Shown: positions 41,411 to 50,485, numbered from the stretch's first letter. The stretch is DNA of 64,000 bases from Halobacterium sp. KA-4 (GCF_021028995.1 NZ_JAJJZG010000003.1:166346-230345), one strand, 5' to 3'. Translations and numbers: made by a program. Notes: a model not told the origin generated them from the sequence alone.

Positions 41411-42553
41411 ATGGACTTCGACCTTCCCGACGAACACCGGATGATTCGGGACACCGTCAGGGAGTTCGCGGAGGCGGAAATCGAGCCCATCGCGTGGAAT
41501 ATCGAGGAGGAACACCGCTTCCCGGCGGAGGTGTTCAAGGACCTCGCGGACCTCGACATGATGGGAGTACCCGTCAGCGAGGAGTACGGCGGGCTCGGCG
41601 GCGACCAACTGATGTACGCGCTCGTCGCGGAGGAACTCGGCCGGGTCTCGGGCTCTATCGGACTGTCGTACGCCGCGCACGTCTCGCTGGCGTCGAAGCC
41701 GATCGAACTGTTCGGCACAGAGGAGCAGAAGGAGCGCTGGCTGCGCCCGCTCGCGGAGGGCGAGTATCTCGGGTCGTGGGCGCTCACCGAACCCGACAGC
41801 GGCAGCGACGCCAGCGACATGGACACGACCGCCGAACGCGAGGGCGACGACTACGTCCTCAACGGCACGAAGCAGTTCATCACGAACGCCTCCGTCGCGG
41901 GAAGCGTGCTCGTGAAGGCCGTCACGGACCCGGACGCGGGCTACGGCGGCATCTCCACGTTCATCGTCGATCCGGAGGAAGACGACGGTTTCGAGGTTAC
42001 GACCGAGTGGGATAAGATGGGGTTGAACGCCTCGCCTACCTGCGAAATTCAGTTCGACGATTGCCGAATTCCCGCCGAGCGCCTGCTCGGCGAGGAGGGC
42101 GAGGGCTGGGAGCAGACGAAGAAGACCCTCGACGGCGGCCGCATCTCCATCGCCGCGCTCTCCACGGGCCTCGCACAGGGCGCCTACGAAGCCGCGAAGG
42201 AGTACGCCGTCGAGCGTGAGCAGTTCGGCCAGCCCATCTCTGAATTCGACGCCATCCGGAACAAACTCGTCTCCATGCACCGGAAGACCGAGCGCGCTCG
42301 CCTCCTCACGCACAAGGCTGCCACGCGCTACGACAACGGTGAATCCGTCACGCAGGAGTCTGCCCTCGCGAAACTCGACGCCAGCGAGGCCGCCCGCGAG
42401 GTCGCCGAGGACGCCGTCCAGACGCTCGGCGGCTACGGGTACACGACGGACTTCGCCCCGCAGCGGTTCTTCCGCGACGCCAAACTCATGGAGATTGGCG
42501 AGGGGACGAGTGAGATTCAGCACCTCGTCATCGGCCGCGAACTGGGACTGTAG
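41411..42553 (+). CDS. Acyl-CoA dehydrogenase
   Basis: 380 residues: MDFDLPDEHRMIRDTVREF, LGSWALTEPDSGSDAS (FAD site), NGTKQFITNASVA, GGRISIAALSTGLAQGAYEAAKEYA, and LGGYGYTTDFAPQRFFRDAKLMEIGEGTSEIQ (catalytic Glu in EGTSEIQ). This is a short-chain/butyryl-type dehydrogenase for fatty acid or branched-chain amino acid degradation. No ETF genes are in the window. TATA-like GTTTATG about 35 nt upstream. Confidence 0.92.
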   Translation: MDFDLPDEHRMIRDTVREFAEAEIEPIAWNIEEEHRFPAEVFKDLADLDMMGVPVSEEYGGLGGDQLMYALVAEELGRVSGSIGLSYAAHVSLASKPIELFGTEEQKERWLRPLAEGEYLGSWALTEPDSGSDASDMDTTAEREGDDYVLNGTKQFITNASVAGSVLVKAVTDPDAGYGGISTFIVDPEEDDGFEVTTEWDKMGLNASPTCEIQFDDCRIPAERLLGEEGEGWEQTKKTLDGGRISIAALSTGLAQGAYEAAKEYAVEREQFGQPISEFDAIRNKLVSMHRKTERARLLTHKAATRYDNGESVTQESALAKLDASEAAREVAEDAVQTLGGYGYTTDFAPQRFFRDAKLMEIGEGTSEIQHLVIGRELGL

Positions 42554-42569
42554 TCACGGTTTCTACGCA

Positions 42570-42722
42570 TTCGGAGAATACGACGATACTTCTCCGAAAG
42601 CCCCTGCGCGCTCGCGTTCACGTGGTCGTCTCGCCATCCGCTATCGCCTCCCGTTGGTAGGCGATAGCGGATGGCGAGCCACCGCGAGCGAGCGGGCGCT
42701 TTCGAGGAGATGTCGTCGGTAG
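42570..42722. repeat. Long inverted repeat between convergent genes
   Basis: A perfect 20-bp stem CTCGCCATCCGCTATCGCCT (42630-42649) pairs with its reverse complement at 42659-42678, with a 9-nt loop. The arms extend imperfectly to about 42570 and 42722 (CGACGATACTTCTCCGAAAGC against GCTTTCGAGGAGATGTCGTCG). The whole thing is a near 150-bp hairpin-forming element lying between an acyl-CoA dehydrogenase and ribL, whose stops point at it. Could be a bidirectional terminator or a MITE-like insertion; it encodes nothing. Confidence 0.8.
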
Positions 42723-42752
42723 AGTCGAGCGGACAAACTTCCGAAAGCAGTC

Positions 42753-43181
42753 CTAGCAGCGCTGTTCCAGAATCCGGTCGATGATGTTGCCCGTGGAGAG
42801 GAGTTCGTCGTCGTAGCGCTTCTCGCGGCCCGACGCGCGGCGGACTTCGCAATCGACGCCGCGGTCGGCGAGTTCGGCTTCGATGGCGTCGGCGTCGTGG
42901 TGTTGGTCGTAGCCGAGCGCGATGACCTCCGGATTGATATCCTCGATGGGAGTGAAGATGTCGGACTCGTGGCCGACGCGGGCGTGGTCGACGGCGTCGA
43001 GGGCGGCGACGACGTCGCGGCGCTGGCGGTTCGGGAGCACCGGCGGTTCCTTGTGGGTGACGTTCTCGCGGCGCGCGACGATGACGTGCAGTTCGTCACC
43101 CATCGCGGCTGCGTCCTCCAGATAGTGAATGTGGCCGGGGTGAATCAGGTCAAAAGTCCCCTGCGCGACGACTCGTCTCAC
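42753..43181 (-). CDS. ribL: FAD synthase, archaeal type
   Basis: 142 residues, cytidylyltransferase-like: [25 protein letters not shown] (HxGH nucleotide motif), [39 protein letters not shown] and the [21 protein letters not shown] tail. RibL adds AMP to FMN to make FAD in archaea. Its GTG start overlaps the stop of the JAMM gene by 4 nt (GTGA), so both are co-expressed. Confidence 0.9.
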   Translation of the reverse strand: MRRVVAQGTFDLIHPGHIHYLEDAAAMGDELHVIVARRENVTHKEPPVLPNRQRRDVVAALDAVDHARVGHESDIFTPIEDINPEVIALGYDQHHDADAIEAELADRGVDCEVRRASGREKRYDDELLSTGNIIDRILEQRC

Positions 43182-43660
43182 AGTTCCTCGTCGATGTCTT
43201 CCTGCGTGAAGTCGAAAAACGATTCGGGTTCGGGGAGCGGGACGTCGTAGACGTCGAGGGTGCGGGGCTCGCCCTCATGGTCGAACGCGCGCCACGAGTT
43301 CGGGTCGTAGGGTGCGCCGAGGATGATGTGGACGTCGCCGCGGCCGAACGTCGCGCGGTCGGCGTCGGAGGGCGCGAGCACGCCGTTGGGGTGGGAGTGG
43401 ACGCTCCCGACGTTGCGCAAGTCGTTGGGGACTTGGCTGGAGTTGAACGTCGCGCTTACGGGGTTGGTCTCCGTGCCTGGGACCATCAGCACGTCCGTGA
43501 CGACGTAGCCGTCGTCGGGGCCGACGTCGAACTCCTTGGCGGGCGTTCCGCGCAGCAGGCCGAGGTACTCGTTGGGGTGGCTGTCCTCGGCGGCTTCCAT
43601 CGCGAAGTCCAGGGCTTCCCGTGCGATGCCGACGACGTCGGGACGCCCACCGAACAGCAT
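43178..43660 (-). CDS. JAMM/MPN+ metalloprotease family protein
   Basis: 160 residues. Metal motif [19 protein letters not shown] (JAMM HxHPxG...SxxD), with the Glu likely in the N-terminal helix NEYLGLLRG. This family includes desampylases and deubiquitinase-like enzymes that cleave isopeptide bonds. The arrangement JAMM-RibL beside a RecJ-like gene resembles that described in Haloferax, where the second JAMM (JAMM2) is in this position. Actual activity on SAMPs is inference. Confidence 0.8.
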   Translation of the reverse strand: MLFGGRPDVVGIAREALDFAMEAAEDSHPNEYLGLLRGTPAKEFDVGPDDGYVVTDVLMVPGTETNPVSATFNSSQVPNDLRNVGSVHSHPNGVLAPSDADRATFGRGDVHIILGAPYDPNSWRAFDHEGEPRTLDVYDVPLPEPESFFDFTQEDIDEEL

Positions 43661-43793
43661 ACCTGATAGTCGGCGGCGGTGACTGTTGAGGCTTCCGGAA
43701 CATCGCGGGACACAGGCCCGCCAGTTTCGCGCGTTCGCACGCGAAACGGCCTTGAAAAGGGTTAAAAACGCCGACGCCGAATCTAGGCACAAG

Positions 43794-45686
43794 ATGACTG
43801 ACGCTTCCTCCGACGACGAGGCCGACCGGCCGGTCGTCGTCGACCTCCACTCCTCGTGTACCGCGCAGGAGGTCGAATCCGGCGAGTACTACCACGCGAC
43901 CGTGAATGGCGTCGTCGACTACGGCGTCTTCGTCGACCTCTCCGAGCACGTCTCCGGGCTCGTCCACGAGTCCACGTTCGACGGCGAGCAGGACCTCGAC
44001 GTCGGCGACGACGTCGTCGTGAAGCTCACGGAAGTCCGCGAGAATGGCGACCTGAGCTTCGAACTCGTGTCCCTTGACGACCACGAGACCGTCGAGCGCG
44101 AGCACAGCTACGACCGCATCGACGCAGATACCGTTGGCGACCACGTCGGCGAGACCGTCCACGTCGAGGGCGAGGTCGTCCAAATCAAGCAGACCGGCGG
44201 CCCGACCATCTTCCGCGTGCGCGACGAGACCAGCGCCGTTCCGTGTACGGCCTTCGAGGCCGCTGGCGTCCGCGCGCACCCCGTCGTGGAAGTCGGCGAC
44301 CTCGTGCACGTGAAAGGCGACGTCGAGGAGCGCGAAGGGACCTACCAGGTCGAGGTCACGGAAATCGACGTGCTCGAAGCCGAGGAGGCCGCCGACGTCG
44401 CGGGCCGCCTCGACGCCGCGCTCACCGAGCGCGCCGAGCCCATCGACATCGACCCGCTCGTCGACTGGCCGGCCCTCGAAGGAATGTTGCCGGAACTGCG
44501 CTCGGTCGCGCGCACGCTCCGCCGCGCGGTCCTCGAAGGCCGACCAATTCGGATGCGCCACCACGCCGACGGCGACGGCATGGCCGCCAGCGTCCCCGTG
44601 CAGTACGCGCTCACGCAGTTCATCGAGGACGCCCACCAGGACACCGATGCCGCGCGCCACCTCCTCAAGCGCCTCCCCAGCAAGGCCCCGTACTACGAGA
44701 TGGAGGATGCCACCCGCGACCTCAACTTCGCGCTCGAAGACCGCGCGCGCCATGGCCAGAAGCTCCCGCTGCTCCTCATGCTGGACAACGGCAGCACCGA
44801 GGAGGACACGCCCGCGTACAAGGCGCTGGACAACTACGACATCCCCATCGTCGTCGTCGACCACCACCACCCCGACCCCGACGCCGTGAATCCGCTCGTC
44901 GAGGAACACGTCAATCCCTACCTCCACGGCGAGGACTACCGTATCACCACGGGGATGCTCTGCGTCGAACTTGCGCGCATGATCTACCCCGGGCTCACCG
45001 AGGAACTCGAACACGTCCCCGCAGTCGCGGGTCTCTCGGACCGCTCGAAGGCCGACGAGATGACCGACTACCTCGAACTCGCCCGCGAAGCCGGCTACGA
45101 CGACCAGTTTCTCCAGAACATCAGCGAGGCGCTGGACTACGAAGCCTACATGCTACGCTACGACCCCGGCACGCAGCTCATCAACGACATCCTCAACGTG
45201 AACGGCGACGACGACCGGCACCGCGAACTCGTGCCGTTCCTCGCGAACCGCGCCGACGAGGATGTCGCCGAACAGCTCGAGGCGGCGACCCCGCACGTCG
45301 AACACGAGCGCGTCGCGAACGGCGCGAACCTCTACCGCATCGACGTCGAGAACCACGCCCACCGGTTTACGTACCCCGCGCCGGGGAAGACCACCGGCGA
45401 AATCCACGACCGCAAAGTTGAGGAGACCGGCGAACCCGTCATCACCATCGGCTACGGCCCGGACTTCTCCGTGCTTCGTAGCGACGGCGTGCGTCTCGAC
45501 ATCCCGACGATGGTTGAGGAACTCAATGAGGAACTGCCGGGCGCGGGCGTCTCCGGCGGCGGCCACCTCGTCGTCGGCTCCATCCGCTTCGTCCCCGGAA
45601 TGCGCGAGGAAGTGCTGGACGCCCTCATCGAGAAGATGGCGGAAGCCGAACTCGACGAGGAACTCCACACCGCCCCCAAGCGATAG
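43794..45686 (+). CDS. S1/OB-DHH RecJ-like phosphoesterase
   Basis: 630 residues. An S1 domain (about 28-95: GEYYHATVNGVVDYGVFVDLSEHVSGLVHE), an OB fold (about 112-190: TVHVEGEVVQIKQTGGPTIFRVRD), then a DHH phosphoesterase: RMRHHADGDGMAASVPVQYAL (motif I), LMLDNGSTEED, IVVVDHHHPDP (DHH motif) and a C-terminal DHHA1 with GVSGGGHLVVGSIRFVPG. Comparable to the archaeal RecJ-type nucleases associated with the replisome and DNA repair (RecJ3-like in haloarchaea). A TATA-like GTTAAAAAC lies about 30 nt upstream. Divergent from the JAMM gene. Confidence 0.85.
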   Translation: MTDASSDDEADRPVVVDLHSSCTAQEVESGEYYHATVNGVVDYGVFVDLSEHVSGLVHESTFDGEQDLDVGDDVVVKLTEVRENGDLSFELVSLDDHETVEREHSYDRIDADTVGDHVGETVHVEGEVVQIKQTGGPTIFRVRDETSAVPCTAFEAAGVRAHPVVEVGDLVHVKGDVEEREGTYQVEVTEIDVLEAEEAADVAGRLDAALTERAEPIDIDPLVDWPALEGMLPELRSVARTLRRAVLEGRPIRMRHHADGDGMAASVPVQYALTQFIEDAHQDTDAARHLLKRLPSKAPYYEMEDATRDLNFALEDRARHGQKLPLLLMLDNGSTEEDTPAYKALDNYDIPIVVVDHHHPDPDAVNPLVEEHVNPYLHGEDYRITTGMLCVELARMIYPGLTEELEHVPAVAGLSDRSKADEMTDYLELAREAGYDDQFLQNISEALDYEAYMLRYDPGTQLINDILNVNGDDDRHRELVPFLANRADEDVAEQLEAATPHVEHERVANGANLYRIDVENHAHRFTYPAPGKTTGEIHDRKVEETGEPVITIGYGPDFSVLRSDGVRLDIPTMVEELNEELPGAGVSGGGHLVVGSIRFVPGMREEVLDALIEKMAEAELDEELHTAPKR

Positions 45687-45689
45687 TCA

Positions 45690-45869
45690 CCCTCCCCGTT
45701 CTCCTGCCAGAAGCCGTCGCGGCCGACGTCACTGCTGGCGCCGAATTCGATTTTCCGAGCGCAGCCTGCAGTAGCGACTGCAGCGACGTCCACAGCGAGG
45801 TCGACCATCTCGTCGCCGTTCGCGAGCAGGGCGGCGACCGCGAGGAGCGCGAGCACGCCCCAGGTTCAT
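45690..45869 (-). pseudogene. Possible remnant of a small membrane protein
   Basis: An ATG at 45869 gives MNLGR; shifting by one base, the next frame reads VLALLAVAALLANGDEMVDLAVDVAAV, a good single TM helix, then loses sense near the RecJ-like 3' end. Other frames have no such hydrophobic run. The absence of an intact frame suggests a degenerate gene, but the region is only 220 nt and chance is possible. Confidence 0.25.
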
Positions 45870-45908
45870 CCCGGCTTCGTACGGCAAGGTCGGGGAACGC
45901 GAGAAGGG

Positions 45909-47198
45909 TTACGCGGCGGCTTCGGCGGTGTCAGCGTCGAGTTCGTCGGCGGCCTTCTGGGCCTCCTGTTCAACGATGTACGCGCGGTCGTCGGCGTACT
46001 CGGCGGCGGCTTCGAGCGCGCGCTCGGTGCCGATTTGGACGAGTGCCCACGCCGCGGACGCGCGCACCGTGTCGCTGTCGTCGTCGGCCAGCACGTCCGT
46101 CAGCGGCTCGATGGCTCGCGTGTCACCGATGAGGCCCAGCGAGCGCGCCGCGCGGCTGCGCACACTGTCGTTGTCGGCAACCAGTTGGTTGGCGACGTCC
46201 TGGGTGGTATCTTCGCTGCCGATTTCGCCGAGCGACTTCAGCGCGGTCATTCGAAGGTCGGGGTTGCCCTCGGCGTCCACGAAGTCGATGACGTGCTCGA
46301 TGCCGTCCTCGCTGCCGATGCGGCCGACGATTTCGACGGCGAGCGTGTTCCGACGCGCGGCGCGCTGGCCGACCTCGTCGAGCGCTTCCGTGCTAGCGAC
46401 GCGCTTGAGCGCCTCCAGACAGTGACGCTCCATGAAGTCGGAGTCGCCCATGTGTTCGAGGCAGAGCAGAATCATCTCGACGTTCTCGCGCTGCTCCCAC
46501 TGCTTGAGCGCCGTCCACTCCGGCGGGAAGTCCTTGCGCTTCTGGCCCATGACCTCGTAGTAGCCCTCCGCGCGGAGCTTCTGGCGGACCGAGAGGTCGT
46601 CCCACTCCTGAGCGTCCTCGACGCCCGTGGTGAGCGCGTCGGTCGCCTCCGTGAGCGCTTCGATGGTCGCGGCGTCTTCGTCGGGGTCGAGGTCCGCTGC
46701 TTCGACCGCGTTGACGACCTCGTCGAGTTCCTCTGCGAGCGCCTCCGGTTCGGCGACTTCACCGCCGACGAACGTCTCGTCGAGCGCCTCGCCGGCGTCA
46801 TCGAGGTAGGTGCTCACGGCCGCCTGAAGTGCTTGTTCGCCCTGTTTAGTCCAGCGCGTCGACTCCAGCGTGGATTGGGCGTCCTCGATTGCCGTGACGA
46901 CGTCCTCGGCGTACGGCCCGCGCTGGGCTTCGAGGTTCTCGCGGAGTTCGGACAACCGGGACTCAAGTGCCTCGGCAGGGGCCTCCTCGTCTTCCTCCTC
47001 GGGTTCCGGGAGGTCCGCCGCTTCGAGGTCAGACTCGACGGCGTCGAGAATTGCTTCGACGTCGTCGAGGTCGGCCTCCGTCTCGGCGCTTTCGAGGGCG
47101 TCGACGGCGTCGTCGAGACGCTCCTGAAGCGTTTCTACGTCCACGTCCGGGGCCGGCGCGTCGGCCGACTCCTCGGGTTCCTCGTCCCCGTCGCTCAT
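45909..47198 (-). CDS. HEAT-repeat protein with acidic coiled N-domain
   Basis: 429 residues. The first about 200 residues are strongly acidic and helical, coiled-coil-like (LQERLDDAVDALESAETEADL). Residues about 215-260 contain a conserved block (WDDLSVRQKLRAEGYYEVMGQKRKDFPPEW). The C-terminal about 180 residues are four or five HEAT/PBS-lyase-like repeats (LRMTALKSLGEIGSEDTTQDV, VRSRAARSLGLIGDTRAIEPL, VRASAAWALVQIGTERALEAA). Such repeats act as scaffolds. No partner is evident from neighbours. Confidence 0.85.
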   Translation of the reverse strand: MSDGDEEPEESADAPAPDVDVETLQERLDDAVDALESAETEADLDDVEAILDAVESDLEAADLPEPEEEDEEAPAEALESRLSELRENLEAQRGPYAEDVVTAIEDAQSTLESTRWTKQGEQALQAAVSTYLDDAGEALDETFVGGEVAEPEALAEELDEVVNAVEAADLDPDEDAATIEALTEATDALTTGVEDAQEWDDLSVRQKLRAEGYYEVMGQKRKDFPPEWTALKQWEQRENVEMILLCLEHMGDSDFMERHCLEALKRVASTEALDEVGQRAARRNTLAVEIVGRIGSEDGIEHVIDFVDAEGNPDLRMTALKSLGEIGSEDTTQDVANQLVADNDSVRSRAARSLGLIGDTRAIEPLTDVLADDDSDTVRASAAWALVQIGTERALEAAAEYADDRAYIVEQEAQKAADELDADTAEAAA

Positions 47199-47221
47199 AC
47201 CAATTCGTTCCGCCAGCGCGC

Positions 47222-47911
47222 CTATGAGCGTTTCCCTTCGCCCCGCCAGTAGAATCGCGGCGCGAGCACGAGGTACGCGCACGCCCACGCCAGCAGGGCG
47301 CGGGGGAATAGCCGCGGGCCGAGCGTCGGCGCGAGCACGGCAGCAGCCTGCACCGCGCCCATCGCGAGCGCGTCCCGCGAGTAGAGGTCGGGGTACGTAA
47401 TCGTCGACACCATCAACACGGTGAGAATACTGATTGCGGCGACGACGATTCGCGGGTCACCAACCCCGGCGAGCACGCCCGCAGCCAGCAGGGTCGCGGC
47501 GAGCGTCGTCGGCACGCCCTCCGTGTGGTCGTTGCCCGTGTCGTAAGCCGTGTAGAGGCCGAGGCGGACGACGCCCGCGGCGACGAACAGCGCGCACGCG
47601 GCGAGCGCGACGAGGCCCCACGTGCTCTCGAAGCTCCACGCGTTCCGCGCGACGACCGCGACGAGGAACGCGGGCGCGACGCTGAACGACGCCACGTCCG
47701 CCAGCGAGTCGAGGTGTTCGCCGGCCGGCGTCCCGCCGTACTTGCGCGCGAGCACGCCGTCGAGCCCGTCCGCGATGGCGGCGAGCAACACCAGCCGAGC
47801 GGCGAGCGCCACGTCGACGGTGGCTGCCACGACCGCCACGAAGCCAAGTGCCGCGTTCGCCGCGGTCACGGCGTCCGCGACGCCCAACCGGCCGACGAAG
47901 CGGGGTTGCAT
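47222..47911 (-). CDS. pssA: CDP-alcohol phosphatidyltransferase (archaetidylserine synthase-like)
   Basis: 229 residues with the CDP-alcohol phosphotransferase motif DGLDGVLARKYGGTPAGEHLDSLAD (D-x2-D-G-x2-A-R-x8-G-x3-D-x3-D) and about six TM helices. A PssA-type start, VTAANAALGFVAVVAA, points to phospholipid head-group synthesis (archaetidylserine). It follows the HEAT protein by 23 nt on the same strand, although that may be chance. Confidence 0.8.
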   Translation of the reverse strand: MQPRFVGRLGVADAVTAANAALGFVAVVAATVDVALAARLVLLAAIADGLDGVLARKYGGTPAGEHLDSLADVASFSVAPAFLVAVVARNAWSFESTWGLVALAACALFVAAGVVRLGLYTAYDTGNDHTEGVPTTLAATLLAAGVLAGVGDPRIVVAAISILTVLMVSTITYPDLYSRDALAMGAVQAAAVLAPTLGPRLFPRALLAWACAYLVLAPRFYWRGEGKRS

Positions 47912-48014
47912 GTTCCACGCATCTCGGCAGGCGTCCTTACGTGTTTACATCCGTGCTCCCGTCGTGTCCCTGCGTTGTCACCGGTTCGAGGCTTGCGTCG
48001 GCGGGACCGCGCTG

Positions 48015-48020
48015 TATAAA
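48015..48020 (+). promoter_or_regulatory. TATA box of the halocyanin gene
   Basis: Exact TATAAA at 48015-48020, 25-30 nt before the ATG at 48045. It is the clearest core promoter in this part of the window and implies a leaderless transcript. Confidence 0.7.
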
Positions 48021-48044
48021 TGCGCGACGAACCGACTGTCGACC

Positions 48045-48494
48045 ATGCAACGCCGGGCGTTCCTCGCCGCAGCAGGGGCTGGCGTCACCGGGGCGCTGGC
48101 CGGCTGTATCGGGCCGTCGCTGTCCAGCTCGGAGTACGACATCGGCATGCAGTCGAACGCGTTCGTCCCCGAGCCCGCCGTCAAAGGGAACGACGTGCCA
48201 ACGTTCGAGGCGAGCGTGGGCGACACCGTCGTTTGGGCGAACACCGGCTCCCGGAACCACACCGTCACCGCCTACGAGGACGGCGTTCCCGAGGGGGCCG
48301 ACTACTGGGCCTCCGGCGGCTTCGAGAGCGAGCAAGCCGCCCGCAACGCGTGGGAGAACAGCATCAACGGCGGCGGCATCGTCCAACCGAGCGAGACCTA
48401 CGAGCACACCTTCGATGTCGCCGGGGACTACTACTACGTCTGCATCCCGCACGAGAGCGCGGGGATGCTCGGAAAGGTCGTCGTCACCGAGTGA
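48045..48494 (+). CDS. Halocyanin (type I copper protein)
   Basis: 149 residues. Twin-arginine lipoprotein signal QRRAFLAAAGAGVTGALAGC (Cys21 lipid anchor). Cupredoxin core: VGDTVVWANTGSRNHTVTAY (first copper His), VAGDYYYVCIPHESAGMLGKVVV (Cys, His and Met ligands in C-x2-H-x4-M). Halocyanins carry electrons on the outer membrane face. A TATAAA box directly precedes it. It could serve as the electron partner for a terminal oxidase; no oxidase lies nearby. Confidence 0.92.
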   Translation: MQRRAFLAAAGAGVTGALAGCIGPSLSSSEYDIGMQSNAFVPEPAVKGNDVPTFEASVGDTVVWANTGSRNHTVTAYEDGVPEGADYWASGGFESEQAARNAWENSINGGGIVQPSETYEHTFDVAGDYYYVCIPHESAGMLGKVVVTE

Positions 48495-48564
48495 CGCGAC
48501 CGCCGGCGGCGTCGCTGTCGAGGTAGATGCGCTAAAAGTGTGAATTCGGATGGTTCGGAAGCGG

Positions 48565-49188
48565 TTAGGCTTCGTCTTCGACGCCGACGGCTGTCTCCTC
48601 TTCCTCGTGGACTTCCTCGGGCGGCGCTTCGAGCGTCGCCTTCTGGACTTCCACGCGGCGAAGCGGGTAGATTGTGTTCGCTTCGTCGTAGATGGCCGAG
48701 GAGAGCCGGCCTTCCGTGATGGAGTCGATGAGCGCTTCGAACGTGCGCTCCTCGCCGGCTTCCTCGACGAGGTCGATCATCGTGCGACGGATGGCCTTCT
48801 GCTGGCTCTGGTCGGCCTGCTTCGTGGTGTACGCGACCGGCTGAATCTTCACGCGGTAGTCGTCCGTCGTGAGGACCGTGATGGTCACGGCAATCTTCGA
48901 CGACCCGCGGCGCACAAGACTACGCTTGTAGTCCCGCGTGAGTTCGTGCTTCACGAACTCCGTGGACGCGGTGTCGCTCCCGACGTCGTCCACCTGGAAG
49001 GTGAGTTTAACGTTGTTCTCGCCGCCGTCGACGAGTTCGTCGAGTGTCGTCTCGATGGTTCGGTCGTAGACCTGTTCTGGCTCTTCGGCGGGCGTCTCGC
49101 CGAGCTCCTGCCGGTCGAACTCCTCCGGCGCGAGCACGGTGTACCACCGTTTCTCTTGGTTCTGCTTGGATACGGAACGTTCGCTCAT
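48565..49188 (-). CDS. rps3ae: 30S ribosomal protein S3Ae
   Basis: 207 residues, archaeal/eukaryotic S3Ae (eS1): WYTVLAPEEFDRQELGETP, TLDELVDGGENNVKLTFQVDDVG, FVKHELTRDYKRSLVRRGSSKIAVTI, YTTKQADQSQQKAIRRTMIDLVEEA, YPLRRVEVQKATLE. Last gene of an operon with rps15 and pcc1; its ATG overlaps the pcc1 stop (ATGA). Confidence 0.95.
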   Translation of the reverse strand: MSERSVSKQNQEKRWYTVLAPEEFDRQELGETPAEEPEQVYDRTIETTLDELVDGGENNVKLTFQVDDVGSDTASTEFVKHELTRDYKRSLVRRGSSKIAVTITVLTTDDYRVKIQPVAYTTKQADQSQQKAIRRTMIDLVEEAGEERTFEALIDSITEGRLSSAIYDEANTIYPLRRVEVQKATLEAPPEEVHEEEETAVGVEDEA

Positions 49189-49424
49189 GATTCGTTTGTC
49201 GTGTGTTGGTTTGCGTGCTGTGCGACTTCGGTCGCCACCGTAACGTTCACGACGTAGTCGTCGACGGTCGACTGGAGGCCGCCGGTGTCGTCGCGCTCGA
49301 TGCGCGTGACGACGGCGTCCTCCGTGACTCGCGTGCCCATCTCGGCGGTGTTGTCGGGGCGGACGGCGGCTGCGACCAGTTCCGGGTCCGGTACCGTGGT
49401 CCTTATCGTCGCGTGCCGCGTCAT
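49185..49424 (-). CDS. pcc1: KEOPS complex subunit Pcc1
   Basis: 79 residues: HATIRTTVPDPELVAAAVRPDNTAEM, TRIERDDTGGLQSTVDDYVVNVTVA. This is the small dimerising subunit of KEOPS, which makes t6A37 on ANN-decoding tRNAs. It overlaps the RecJ-like gene upstream and S3Ae downstream by 4 nt each, a strong sign of co-translation. Confidence 0.85.
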   Translation of the reverse strand: MTRHATIRTTVPDPELVAAAVRPDNTAEMGTRVTEDAVVTRIERDDTGGLQSTVDDYVVNVTVATEVAQHANQHTTNES

Positions 49425-50485
49425 AGTTCGCCCCGCACGGTTTCTACGAGGTCTGCTTCGTGTTCGGCGTCTGCGACCGCCAGCGTCGACGTCCCCACGC
49501 TGTTCGGAAGGACGTCGCGGGCGTCCGCGTCGGTCGTCGCGAGTGCGGCAGTGTCGTCGCCGACGACGAGCACTGCGGGTTCGCGAGCCCGGTAGTCCCG
49601 GACGAGTCGCGCGACGGTCGGCTGCGCGGCGTCGGCCTCGACGACCTCGACCGCGCTGTACCGCGACGGGTCCGCGCGTCGGACCGCCGCATGTGCGTCG
49701 GTCGCGTGGTCGCGCCACGCGTCCAACGCCGTCGGCGCGTCGACCGCACCGAGCGCCAGCGCGACGCCCAAGCCGGGCGCGTCCCACGCCAGCGCACCGA
49801 GCACGTCCGCAAACCCCTCGACAGTCTCGAAGGGGCCGGCGGGCGTCTCGTGCGGGCGGAGGAGGTCTGCGACGCGGTCTGCAGCGCGCGCCGTCTCGCC
49901 GGTCGCGTCGAGTGCGACTACCGAGGCGAGGCGGCGCTGTGCCGCGTCGTCGAGTTCCGGCGGGAGGCCAATTTCGGCGAGCGTCGCGCCCGCCGCCTGC
50001 TCGTCCCCAGAGAACGACGCGTGGACGCGCGTCGAGTGCGCCAGGCCCGCCGCGAGGTCCGCGGTCGGAATCCCGACGCCCGGACGCCGCGTCGACCCAG
50101 CGGCCTCCCGGACGTCGCTGGACGGCTCGACGCCGTCAGCGAGCGCGCCCGCGAACGCCACCACTGGGTCGGGGTCTGCACCGGCTTCCCGCGCCGCGTC
50201 GAAGGCCGCGTTCGGCGCGTCCTCGACGAACGACGCATCGGCAGCCGGCGATTCGACGCCGATGGCCACGAGGGACGTCTCCGCCGCGTCCGGAGCCGAC
50301 GGCGCGCCGCGAGTCACGCGTACCTGGTACGGTACGTCGTGCTCGTCGCACGCCCCGGCGAGCATCGCGGCGGCCGCGATGCTCCCGCCGGTCGGTGCCG
50401 CCATCACACGGACGAACTCCGTGTCGGACAGCACCGACTCGGCGTCGGGCTCGGTCGCAGCTGTGGTGCGTCCCGTCGTCGCCAT
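49421..50485 (-). CDS. RecJ-like protein without DHH motif
   Basis: 354 residues. Organisation resembles archaeal RecJ-like or Cdc45-like proteins encoded between S15 and Pcc1/S3Ae in haloarchaea: ESVLSDTEFVRVMAAPTGGSIAAAAMLAG where active RecJ has a HxDxDG-type motif, VAIGVESPAAD, GVGIPTADLAAGLAHSTRVH, and a C-terminal AVEVVEADAAQPTVARLVRDYRA. Neither a DHH triad nor the first Asp-rich motif is present, so it is probably non-catalytic and structural. Confidence 0.75.
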   Translation of the reverse strand: MATTGRTTAATEPDAESVLSDTEFVRVMAAPTGGSIAAAAMLAGACDEHDVPYQVRVTRGAPSAPDAAETSLVAIGVESPAADASFVEDAPNAAFDAAREAGADPDPVVAFAGALADGVEPSSDVREAAGSTRRPGVGIPTADLAAGLAHSTRVHASFSGDEQAAGATLAEIGLPPELDDAAQRRLASVVALDATGETARAADRVADLLRPHETPAGPFETVEGFADVLGALAWDAPGLGVALALGAVDAPTALDAWRDHATDAHAAVRRADPSRYSAVEVVEADAAQPTVARLVRDYRAREPAVLVVGDDTAALATTDADARDVLPNSVGTSTLAVADAEHEADLVETVRGEL

